From Amorphophallus konjac (taxonomy: Eukaryota; Streptophyta; Magnoliopsida; Alismatales; Araceae), in the NCBI GenBank assembly GCA_022559845.1, contig CM040124.1, forward strand, positions 74,671,491 to 74,735,490: a stretch of 64,000 nt of DNA. The letters run 5' to 3'. The position numbers were made by a program, and so were the translations under genes. The notes under the pieces are model-generated. The model saw only the letters and a program-made list of their open reading frames with translations, was not told the origin of the DNA and did not search any database. Each line of letters opens with the position of its first letter. Within the stretch, counting starts at the first letter, position 1. Shown here one piece after another: positions 54,330 to 64,000 of the stretch.

Positions 54330-57202
54330 GACCCTTTGAAGGTACTTATTAAGGCTGCCTGGTGGGAGGTGGATCTTTGAAGTAGCTCTAAGATGGAGAT
54401 CCGAGCAGGCGTCTTGTCCAAGTGTTTCAATAAATCATACTGTGTTCCAGAGATAGCTCTTTCTGGTTGTTCTCCATCATCCTTCTCTGGCTGAGATTGC
54501 TCAGGATTCTGACTGTTGTGGGGGAAAACCCTGTGGAAAATCCTTCCACTCCGGAGCACCATTGCCTGCAGCTTTTGTATCTCTGTGGGGGTAGCAGTGG
54601 GTTTTAACAGGGATTTGAGGGGTAGCGGTGGAGGAATGGTCGATGAAGCAGGGGTGATGACGGGAGCAGGGATTCTGATGAGGGGTTTGTTAGGTGGAGG
54701 CATGGTGGAGGTAGAGGGGATATCACGCGGATGATGAAGGATAAGGGGTCTGGAAGGTGGAGGTGGAGACGAAGTAGAAGTGGGTAGGGCTTGAAGCGAG
54801 CAATGATTTTGAGGTGGGTGATGGTTAATGAGTGGTTTTGAAGGCATTAGTGGTGATACGGTGGAGAAAGACGGGGTTATGTATGGTTGACGGATGATAA
54901 GGGGTTTAGAAGGCGTAGGGGTAAATGTGGTAGAGGTGGATGGTAAAGTGGGGGAGTGGGAGAAGATGAGAGGGTGTGAAGGCGTAGTGGAGAGTGTCGG
55001 TTGATAGGGGATCGGGGTACGGATGAGAGGGCGTAATGGTAGTGGAAATGGTGAAGGTGATACTGACGCGGGTTGATGAGAGAGAGGTGCTGCCCGGGCA
55101 AGGCAAGGGTGTTGCGCGATGATGGGATTGGCGGTAGAAAGAATGGAGGTACTTTCCTGGTGCCACACCTGCTCTCGCCCGACTTTCGGGAAGGAGTAGA
55201 TGGGGTTAACCTGATGATTGGGCTATTGGTGCTCCGGTAATGGATTCTGGATTATGCCCATGTTGGGCTGTTGTTGTGGGGCCTGCTGAGGCTGTTGTTG
55301 TTGTTGTGGTTGCTGCTGCTGCTGCTGTTGTAACTGCTACTGTTGTAACTGCTGCTGTGGCCTATGAGGAGGTCTCCTAGCCTTGAGAGCCGCGACGTAT
55401 CGTCTCATTTCATCCCAATCTATTTGATGTTCATCATTCATATCGTGGATGTAATCTTTGAAATGGAAGCAGTAATCTACTATGTGTCCTGGCTGCCTGT
55501 GGTAGACGCAGTATTTGGAGGTATCAACATTCGGGGGCCACACGGGCCTTTCTCTGGGTAGGGCGAGTTGGTTTGATGCCATGAGGGCATTAAAAATGTC
55601 TGCTAAGGTTTCTGGCAATGGTGGATAGTAGGCTCTCTTGGGACCGACCGGCCTCCTTTGTTGCTGTTGGGGACCATAGTTCCCCGGAGGTGGAACTTGG
55701 TTGTACTGAAGTGGTGGTTGTTGTTGCTGAGGTTGTGGTTGTTGTTGCTGAGGTTGTGGTTGTTGTTGCTGGGGTTGATGTAATGGAGGCATATTATCCT
55801 GGGGTGGATTATTTTGGGGTGGAGGACGAAGGGGGAAAGGACCTGGTTGGAGGGGAAGTCGGGGCATTTATGGAGGCCTTGGGTTGACTGCATAATTGGC
55901 ATTGTTGACCGCACCCACTTGCTCATTTGTCACAACCCCTTCTGTGGCTCCGCCCGGGACACCAGCGCCTGTCTTTCTGACCACTTTGGGCTTTGGTGAC
56001 TCAAACATGTTCATAATGGGGGAGTCTTTTAACTGAGTTTGGATGTACCGGGCCCTTTCATAGAGTTCCTCCATTATAGTAAGTTTATTCATGGCCAGGA
56101 CGTGTCTGAACTGTGGGGTTGCATTAGACACAATCATCTTCACTTGTTCGGGCTCAGAGAGGGTATCCCTTATTCTTTCCGCCAGAGACCTCCATCTATC
56201 AGCATAGCGGACAAAATCCTCGTCGGGTTTCATCTTTTTGGCCACTAGGTCGGTAATGGAGAGTGAGGGACCGACCCTATCCCTATATTTCTGAAAGAAC
56301 CTTCTCTAGACTATTTCAAAATTCTTGGCCTCGTGGGGCTCTAAAGAATAGAACCACTCTAGCGCGGGACCATCCAATGATCTCCGAAAGAGGTATGCCA
56401 GGGACCTCTGATCATTTTTCCAATAGGAGGATTCATACATGAAATCCTTGAGGTGAATGAAGGGGTTGCCGGTACCATTGTATCTGCGGTACGTGGGCAT
56501 TTCGGAGGGAGGAAGATGAATGACGGGAAGGATTGGCAAAGCAACCTCCGGGGTGGCTTTCCCGTCCACCATCCTTCTCAGATTTTGAAACTGCTCGTCC
56601 ATACGATTGAACCTATTGAGGAGCGATTGAGCAAGCTCCTCTGGAGGTGAAGGTGGCACTTGCCACTGGGGGAGAAATTGTCTCCCGGACACTTGAGGGG
56701 GGAACCCCGAATGAGAGGGAGCTGTCGGACTGCCGATAGTTGGCCCCGGCTGAAGCGGTATGTGGGGAACAACGGGAGTTTGAGATTGTGACGGGAACTG
56801 GAATGAGGGTGGTTGTTGGCTCGCTTGTCCTTGAAGCGAGGGAGACTGGATGGCTTGCGCCAATGAAGGAGATGGAATGGCCTGCACAGACTCTTGGAGA
56901 GGTTCAATGGCCGGAGTTGATTCCTGGGGCGTGGGGGAAACAGATTTCCCCTTCAGAATGGCCTGGAAGGCCCGGAGCTGTTCAGAGGTAAGCTCCGTGT
57001 TGGCGAGGACGCCCAGTAAGGAAGAGATATCCTGCGGTGGGGATGTGTCCCTGGCAATAACCTGCACCTCATGCGAGGGCTCATGAGAAGGACCCGAGTC
57101 CATAGCATAGACTCGCGGGTCGGCTGACAAACCACGACTAGGGTGGTTCTCCTCAAAAGACTCGTGAGCCATGCTCACAGTTTTCCCAGTACGCAAAAAC
57201 AT
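54323..57202 (-). pseudogene. Gag of element C (interrupted)
   Basis: One reverse-strand frame from 57202 to 54323, broken by stops near 56306 (TAG, where a Trp is expected before RRFFQKYRD), 55868 and 55337. It begins with a Pro/Ser/Gln-rich segment, then the gag core (PTYRRYNGTGNPFIHLKDFM, SLDGPALEWFYSL, DEDFVRYADRWRSLAERI). A Gln/Pro-rich stretch with QPQQQQ repeats lies at about 55680-55800. A knuckle-like CVYHRQPGHIVDYCFHFKDY is followed by a long Pro/Ser/Thr-rich linker (about 55168-54480) and LLKHLDKTPARISILELLQ at the junction with protease. The start could also be the Met 10 codons in (MAHESFEE). Confidence 0.85.
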
Positions 57203-57796
57203 ACACTAGCAAGTAGGTAGCAGAGATTATCAAACAAGTGGATGCCTTTACGCCTTTTTTTGTGTTTCGAATTTGATGATTTTTTTTATGTTTTTAGCGA
57301 GATCCGAAGTTCACACAAAATAGGGACCCTAGTTTATTTTTGTTTCACCGCCGTGTCAGCTAGGGTCTCTCGTCTCACCACAAATGAAATGACTAACTCC
57401 GGGGAACTTCAATGGTACAACCAGCCCAGTGAACGAAGAGGAGATTCTTTGATGTCGGGGACTTACGGAGGTCCCAGTGGAGGAGATTCTAGTCCGTTGA
57501 GAGGAATTCTCAAACGGAGAGTCCTTCCTTCACCGGGAAAGGGTGATCCTCAAAAAAATGAAAAAAGGATAGAAAAGAGGGATGGATGCATGCAATGAAA
57601 TGCTGACAGAGATATGGAGTGGGAAAATAACAGAAATAACAGACATATAATAAACAAACAACCAATCACAACTGACAGTGCTGCCGTGAGCACAACGGGG
57701 GCGCGCGCGGGCGCCAAGGTGGAGAGGCACGGATGGTGCCGAACTTGCAAGGGTAGCCGAAAGGAAGAAGTAGAAGTCCCACCGTGATCACCAATC
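57203..57796 (-). other. 5' untranslated leader and possible primer-binding site of C
   Basis: Between the 5' LTR (ending at 57797) and gag there are about 590 bp with no gene. On the element strand, tggtgatcacgg (57793-57782) lies three bases from the LTR end. It starts TGG as primer-binding sites do, but I could not name the tRNA. Confidence 0.55.
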
Positions 57797-59841
57797 TGTG
57801 AGCGACGTCACGCGGTTCGGGGAAGCGGAGAAGGCGCGGAGCGCGCGGGCTCCTCTTTTGTTTGCTGCAACACAGAAATAAGAGAAGAGAGAAGGGGCCA
57901 CCACGGGAGATTGCCCCGGCGGGGCGAGCGGGACAAATGTAATATAGCAAGATATGGGGGTTAAACGGCCATAGCGGGAAGTGACTCGCAGCGACCTCGG
58001 GGGGACGGGAATGGTGCAGAAATTAAATAGCAAGAATTGAAACGGCCATTGGGGAAGTGACTCACCGCGGCCTCGAGAATATGAATAGATAAGAATATAA
58101 CATATAAGAATGGGAATTTAAACGGCCATTGGGGAAGTGACTCGCCGCGGCCTCGAGAATATGAGCAGAATATAACAGAATATAAAGAGAATATAAGAAC
58201 GAAAATTTAAACGGCCATTGGGGAAGTGACTCGCCGCGACCTCGAGAATATGAATAGATAAGAATATAACATATAAGAACGGGAATTTAAACGGCCATTG
58301 GGGAAGTGACTCGCCGCGGCCTCGAGAATATGAGCAGAATATAACAGAATATAAAGAGAATATAAGAATGGAAATTTAAACGGCCATTGGGGAAGTGACT
58401 CGCCGCGGCCTCGAGAACAAGATGTGATCGCCAGGGGCCAAAAGACCCCAAAATAAAGAAAGTGATCGCGCCTACCTCAAGAGCGGGAGATGGCGGGTTG
58501 CTTCTTCCTCCCCCTTCGGCCGACCGACGGAGAGGGCTTTCCTTGGTTACCCTTGCAAAACAGTAGACAATAAATGAACGGAATTAGAAAATGGCGGTGT
58601 AGTAACAATTCCTTGCAATAAAAGTGATGAGATCGTGACCTGACACACACCTGGTTGGTGTGATTTTAAACCCCTCTCAGACTCGAGTAGGAGGAAAATG
58701 CGATGATGAATGCAAGAAGTATGCAAGAGACGGCGCCCTTATGTAGGGAGATAGAGGATGCAGTATGATGAATGTAAAGAACTATGGAGAAAAAGGGGAA
58801 GAAAAGGCTTATTGGAGGAGCCGAGGGTGAGATCCGGTGGAGCTCCGACAGCGTAGGGACGACGTGGAAGCGCGGTAGATGAAGACGGCCTTCCGCTCGC
58901 GAGCGTGGGCACCCGAGAAGCCGGCAGAACCTCCACCTACAAAAGACCCCACGGGTTAGAAATGACTCCGTAGCCTCTGGGCTCTGGCAGCCTATCGGAT
59001 CTCTTAGAAGCTCTTCTAGAACTGAGGGGGTGGGCCTCTATTTATAGGGCTCCGGAGGGTGGAGGCGTCCAGAACCCTAGACACCTCCATTAGGGCTGAA
59101 CTAATATTTTATTCTATTTTTATTCATTTTTTTGGAATATTTTTGTGGAGGCGTCCATGGCCCCGGACGCCTCCAACAGGTCCACCGAACACCACCGACG
59201 GCCGCACGCGGTTTGGCACAACGCGTGATTTTGTGAGCGGCGCCTTGTGATTCAGAAATGGGCGCGTCCAGCTGGCTGGACGTCTCCATAATTTGGCTTT
59301 TTTCACACACGACAAACCGTCGTTCGGTGGGCGGCGCCCGTGGGTGAGTTGATGGAGGCGTCCAGGGGCCTAGACGCCTCCATAAATATATTATTTTTAT
59401 TTTTTTGTTTTGTTTTTATGCCAAAGCTGGCGTTTTAATTTTTTATATTTATTTTTATGGAGGCGTCCAGGGTCCTGGACGCCTCCATCAATATAATATT
59501 TTTTATTTGATTTTGTTCTTCAAAAAATAAATTAAAAAGAAATTAAAAGAATGGGGGCGTCCAGGGGCCTGGACGCCCCCATAAAGACCCACCTGGGTCC
59601 TCAGTTCAGGCGTTGGCGGCCGCCCGACAGACACGCTTCTTGGTTCCAGAACCTCCTGATGCGTCTGACTAGTGTTGATGCCATCCGAATGCCGTGACGA
59701 GACGATTCCGGATGCCGAAAAGGGCAGAAGAAGACTCAAGAAAAGGAAGCACTCAAGTGATTCAAAACGCGTAAGCCGTCGCGGGGCGTTGTATAGTAAC
59801 ATGAGACTTTCTCAGGAGACGTCAGGAATGGCGTGTCTACA
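57797..59841 (-). mobile_element. 5' LTR of element C (right end)
   Basis: 2,045 bp, matching 39553-41594 throughout. It contains the alternating 80/89-bp repeat (about 58048-58410), the TATA box (about 59038-59047, reverse strand) and the palindromes (59060-59089, 59146-59175, 59353-59382, 59458-59487 and 59552-59581, plus the diverged one near 59261). Confidence 0.95.
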
Positions 59842-59846
59842 CTTAT
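59842..59846. repeat. Target site duplication, right copy, of element C
   Basis: CTTAT, identical to 39548-39552. Confidence 0.95.
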
Positions 59847-61560
59847 TTTCCCAAAAGAAATTGAACATGAGACAAAGGCGTTGGCTAGAGTATCTCAAAG
59901 AGTTTGACTTCACTATACAATACCATCCTGGAAAGGGTAATCCCATAGCTGATGCCCTTAGTCGAAAGCCAAGAGCATTATTGGCCAACTGTATGATCTA
60001 AGAGTGGAAGATGCTGGAACAATTTTCCAAGCTTAATAGAAGCATGGACAAGGAGAAAGGGTATATTACTCTATCACACATGAGGATACAATCGGATTTA
60101 CTCTCTGAGATCAAGGAACTTCAAGACAACGATCCGATGTTAGTAGAAATAAAGGGCAAGCTGGAAGAGCAACCCGATTTCACGCTAGCATCAGATGGAA
60201 GATTGTTATTCCGAGAAAGGACTTCTGTACCGAACTGCCCGAAGTTGAAGAAGAAAATTTTAGATGAAGCTCACCGATCACGGTACACAATTCATCCCGG
60301 ATCTACCAAAATGTACCAGGACTTGAAACAGACCTTTTGGTGGCCCACCATGAAAAGGGAGGTAGCAGACTTCGTTTCTCGCTGTCTCACATGCCAACAA
60401 GTCAAGGCGGAACATCAAAAGCCCACTAGCAAGTTGCATCATCTAGACATTCCCAAGTGGAAGTGAGAAGATATCAGCATGGATATTATCATGGGCTTGT
60501 CTAAATCCAAAGGCAGACATGATGGAATATGGGTCATTATAGATCGATTGACCAAGTCGGCACACTTCTTGCCTATAAAGAGCCGATGGTCGATTGATGT
60601 TCTATCCACCTTGTACATCAAAGAAGTTGTTAGACTACATGGAGTTCCCATTTCAATCGTGTCTGACTGAGACCCGTGCTTCACTTCTCATTTTTGGAAG
60701 GGTCTACAACATTCATTGGGGACGAGACTCAACTGTAGTACCGCTTTTCATCCTCAAATGGATAGTCAGACCGAGAGAACCAACCAAGTCGTGGAAGACA
60801 TGCTAATAGCCTGCATTATTGATTTCGGTGGAAGCTAGCATGCTCACTTGCCTTTGGTTGAGTTTGCATATAACAACAGTTACTAGGCAAGTATTCAAAT
60901 GGCACCCTTCGAGGCATTATACGGAAGGAGTTGCTGCTCACCACTATGCTGGGACGAAGTTGGGGAAAGGTAACTACTAGGTCCGGACATGGTAAGGGAT
61001 ACTACCGAGAAGATTCAAATCATTAGAGAGAGACTTCAGATGGCTCAGTCTAGACAAAAGACTTACGTCGATACTAGAAGGAGAGACCTCAAATTCCAAG
61101 TCGGAGATCACGTCTTTCTTAAGGTTTCCCCCAGATGAGGCATTAGAAGATTTGGTGTTAAGGGCAAGCTTACACCAAGATATATCAGTCCCTTTGAAGT
61201 ACTGGAAAGAGTTGGCAAGGTTGCCTACCGGATTATCTTGCCACCGCAACTATCAGAAGTACATAATGTGTTCCATGTGTCTATGCTCAAGAAATATGTT
61301 CGTGATTCATCCCACGTCATCGAACACGACAATCTGGTGATACAAAAGGATCTTACTTATGTGCAAAGGCCATTAAGGTTCCTTGATCGGGAGATTGGTG
61401 TACTCAGGAGCAAGACAATCCCTATGGTGAAGATTCAATGGAACAAGAATCTCGAACGAGAAGCCACATGGGAGACATAAGAATCTATAAAGAGGAGATT
61501 CCCAGATTTATTTCAAGATCGTAAGTACTCTGCACCCTCCATGTCTATATAAAATTAAAT
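59847..61560 (+). pseudogene. End of RNase H, integrase and chromodomain tail of element B
   Basis: It continues B's pol after element C: FSQKKLNMRQRRWLEYLKEF and HPGKGNPIADALSRKP close RNase H. The integrase zinc region follows (HRSRYTIHPG...CLTCQQVK). The catalytic core has MDIIMGLSKSKG, SD-stop-DPCFTSHFW and MDSQTERTNQVVEDML. The C-terminal part has [24 protein letters not shown] and the chromodomain-like [15 protein letters not shown]. In-frame stops lie at 59999, 60464 (Trp expected), 60668 (Arg expected), 60836 (Trp expected), 60884 (Gln expected), 60971 (Gln expected), 61136 and 61478. The homology stays in one frame across most of the region, so this is point-mutation decay. Confidence 0.92.
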
Positions 61561-61579
61561 TTGAGGACCAAATTCTTTT

Positions 61580-61592
61580 AAGTGGGAGAGGG
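61580..61592 (+). other. Polypurine tract of element B
   Basis: aagtgggagaggg lies directly before the TGTAGCACCCC start of the 3' LTR. Confidence 0.9.
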
Positions 61593-64000
61593 TGTAGCAC
61601 CCCGAATAAAAATTATAGGGAATAAAATTCCTAAATAATTCTCTAAATGATTAAACAAAAGGGCCCAAACCAAACAAAAGGTCTAGAGCCCAACCCTCAA
61701 CCCAAACACATGAAAAGCTTTAACCTTTATATCAATGGGGCCTTTGCAAAAGTGAAAAGTCTTATACGTAGGGAACCATATAAGCCTAAAACTAATGGGC
61801 CTCAGGATGGGCTGTAGGTATATATATATATAAATACATCAACACTTAAGGGCTCTTGACAAACCCAAAAATCTTTATCTCCCTCATGTTCGAAGCTGCT
61901 CTCGAATAAGAGTTAGGGTTTGTATGGAGCGGTTGCAGACATGGGAAGGAAAGGATTTACATAGGAAATTTAAAACTAACTAGGATTTGTTTACGTGGAA
62001 TTAAATCCAATTAGGATTCTAAACCCCGTAGGTTTTCCCTTCGCTATAAATAGCCCCTCCCTCGAACGAGGAAAGACTACTGCTGTGTTAGAAGGGAGCC
62101 CCTGCTGCGTTTCCTACATCCTGCTACCATCGTCGTCTTCCTACCATTGTTGGCTTGCTGCTGCTTCCGACTATCATATAAGAAAAAGAAGCCTACTGTT
62201 TGCTTCTTCTTCGTATCCCTACTGCAGTTGTTTTCTGCTGCTGTTATTGCCTCTACCGTGAAGGAGCCGCTGCTTTTTCTTTTTCCTCGATTGTGAACGT
62301 GAAGGGGAAGCTCTTTCTTCTACGTTCATCTGCAGCTATTACAACTATTCCTCCTTCGTCGTTCCTACCAACTGCGATTGCAGTTGCTGCTGCATCTTAT
62401 CTTCTCTTATCATCCCTCGCATTCCAACCCACGAAGTGGTAAGTTTTCTCAAGAACAATCGCCAAGATCATAGTAATAGGTTTGCATGCTTAAGAATCAT
62501 GATATTATGCATGTATTGGATCCATGTTTCTCTAGTTTTACATAGTTTTAGCTTTTATGTTTGTATAAGAATGTGCGACTAGAGCAGTGGCCGCAGATTA
62601 ATGAGCGACCTAGCGGACGGGCGCAGATTCTAGAAACTACGACTGACTGCTGGCTGCCAATTAATGTGCAACCACACCCGTGTCGCTATTTCCTGTAAAT
62701 AGGATTAATAAATACAACATGTTTAAAATTTAATATCTATGAAATCTAGCGTTAAAATTCTTTCATGAGCATGTTTCTAGGTTCCCTATATTTTTCTCTA
62801 GCTATCCATTTCTTTATTTTCTGGAAATTTCATGTAAATAGTGAAGTGCTATTGTTCATGTACAAATGAATAGTTATTTGTGTCTATGATCGTGTCTGCT
62901 CGATGTGTAGCATAAAAAGAATGGACAACTGTCCCACAGTCGCCAATTAATGAATGAGCGCCCCCGTGAGGAAGCATTGTTTATAAAAATTTATTAAAAA
63001 TAGAAAATATACGAAAATCATGATTCTGCGACATGATCATAGACGCTAATTAAAGATTGAGCGTTGTTGCCTGTGGTCGCCAATTATAATTAAGTTATAT
63101 TGATTTCTAAAAATTTCTAGAATTAGCACCCCTTCATAGTGTCGCTAATTCTTATTATATTTTCCTAGAATTTTGTAAAATAATGATTAGGTGACATTTC
63201 ACACTGACGCACAATCCTGATTGAGCGCCCGTCTGAATGGACACCAATTCTTGTCTCTTAGATTTTATCGATTTTCTAGCCCATATCGCGGGTCTATTGA
63301 CACTCTTATCTCACATCCGTAGATGGAGTCTCTATTTTGTTTCTATCGATTACACACTCAACTCTTGGTGATGATTGGACCCTCCGCGGGATATTCCTTC
63401 CTTTGGACTGGTACTTTCTTCATTGAGACCTCCGTAAGTCTACGCTAGCCTTAGATTCCCTCAAGATAGCTGAGCAGGTTGTACCATAAAAACCCTGGAC
63501 CATGTACTTGTCACATCACTCTGAAGAAACGTGATGCTTAGCCCTCATAGAGTGCTATTTCTAGCCTCTTTTGAGAAGTCTGTCTCTTCCAATAATTTGC
63601 GACCAGGACTTGGATGCCAGAAGGAATTGGCGACCAGGCCAGTGGCGCTATATCATTGATTTAGCGACCTGAGGATGGACACTAATTCTTCGTGCCTGTA
63701 CTGATCACAAGAATGAGCGACCATACAGTGGACGCTATTTCTGTAATTGATGGTTGTCTAGTGGACGCCAATTACCCAGTTTCATGATATGTCATGAGTT
63801 TTAAGCGATTTATCGATATGTCATACTTGTCCAAGTTCTGTCCTTGAACCCATTCATTCCGAGAAATCTACCTTATCATCCTACAATGGCTTATTCCTTT
63901 GGAACTCTATATTGGCTATAAACTATAGTGGATGTCTAAAAATATACATGACTCAATGCTTGTACATATAGGGCCCAATCTGGTCCTGGGAGGAGCACCT
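61593..64000 (+). mobile_element. 3' LTR of element B, cut by the window end
   Basis: The first 2.4 kb of the LTR, aligned with 22650-25080. About 0.77 kb should lie beyond the window. It carries the AGCG...CGCT motif set (about 62570-63775). Confidence 0.95.
62045..62052 (+). promoter_or_regulatory. TATA box of the B 3' LTR
   Basis: tataaata within cgctataaatagcccctccc, about 450 bp into the LTR. The 5' LTR has tacaaaca here (23130-23137). Confidence 0.7.

Larger units (their letters stand above)
39553..59841 (-). mobile_element. Full-length Tat-lineage Ty3 element C carrying antisense PMD genes
   Basis: 20,289 bp with LTRs of 2,042 bp (left, element 3') and 2,045 bp (right, element 5'), TG...CA ends and a 5-bp duplication CTTAT. 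In element order: 5' LTR (59841-57797), a possible primer-binding site, gag (57202-54323), protease with a G-patch-like segment, reverse transcriptase, RNase H, a second RNase H and integrase (to about 49091), then a 7.5-kb tail before the 3' LTR. That tail holds two genes on the opposite strand. The second RNase H and the absence of a chromodomain are marks of the Tat lineage. It is inserted in B's RNase H gene and is younger than B. Confidence 0.95.
22650..64000 (+). mobile_element. Tekay/Del-like Ty3 element B with two nested insertions, right end outside window
   Basis: LTRs begin TGTAGCACCCCGAATAAAAA at 22650 and 61593. Between them are a TGGTATCAGAGC primer-binding site (36706), gag with a zinc knuckle, protease, reverse transcriptase, RNase H, integrase and a chromodomain-type tail, then a polypurine tract. 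Removing copia element A (in the 5' LTR) and Tat element C (in RNase H) leaves about 10 kb within the window, of the size expected for this lineage. The coding region has about ten stops and at least two frameshifts. Confidence 0.93.

Noticed and set aside
1..64000. Circular or terminally redundant sequence, because the window starts and ends in the same LTR family
   Set aside because: The two ends belong to different subfamily copies (F and B) with visible divergence. The resemblance is explained by family membership.

Overview
This window is nuclear DNA from a flowering plant, and almost every base belongs to nested transposable elements. No free-standing host gene, tRNA or rRNA was found. 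The plant assignment rests on the families present: chromovirus-type Ty3 elements (Tekay/Del-like) with LTRs starting TGTAGYRCCCC and a TGGTATCAGAGC primer-binding site, a SIRE/Maximus-like Ty1/copia element, a Tat-lineage Ty3 element with two RNase H domains, and an RNase H-bearing plant L1 LINE. The species cannot be told from the sequence.

Layout. Positions 1-842 are the 3' end of an LTR (element F). It sits in the integrase/chromodomain of a Tekay-like element E, whose coding tail is at 843-1021 and whose 3' LTR is at 1033-9023. That LTR is split by a 5'-truncated LINE (3793-8450, reverse strand) flanked by a 14-bp target duplication. From 9024 to 22649 lies older, decayed DNA: a GTCGAC-rich stretch, a solo copia LTR G (10562-14171, 5-bp duplication GTTAT) carrying a 2.1-kb degenerate array, a probable LTR, three consecutive minisatellite arrays (17291-18945), and a broken gag on the reverse strand (21199-22554) of a Tat-like, apparently pol-less element D.

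Element B (Tekay-like, forward) starts at 22650 inside D and runs off the right end. Its 5' LTR is split by a full-length SIRE-like copia element A (25805-36667, duplication ACTGG). Its pol is split inside RNase H by a 20.3-kb Tat element C (39553-59841, reverse strand, duplication CTTAT). B resumes at 59842 with the rest of RNase H and the integrase, and its 3' LTR (61593-64000) is cut by the window end.

The most unusual content is inside C. Between the end of pol and the 3' LTR, on the strand opposite to the element, lie two tandem host-like genes with apparent spliceosomal introns. The right copy (44811-47292) encodes a plant mobile domain (PMD) followed by a coiled coil. The left copy (42934-44207) has the same C-terminal part but lacks the PMD core. 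Both carry disabling mutations.

The LTRs also hold regular sub-structures: five stem-loops downstream of the TATA box in two copia LTR families, six palindromes in the U3 of C, and inverted-motif arrays in the Tekay LTRs. Order of insertion inferred from nesting: D before B, and B before both A and C; E before both F and the LINE. Every autonomous element seen has nonsense or frameshift damage.
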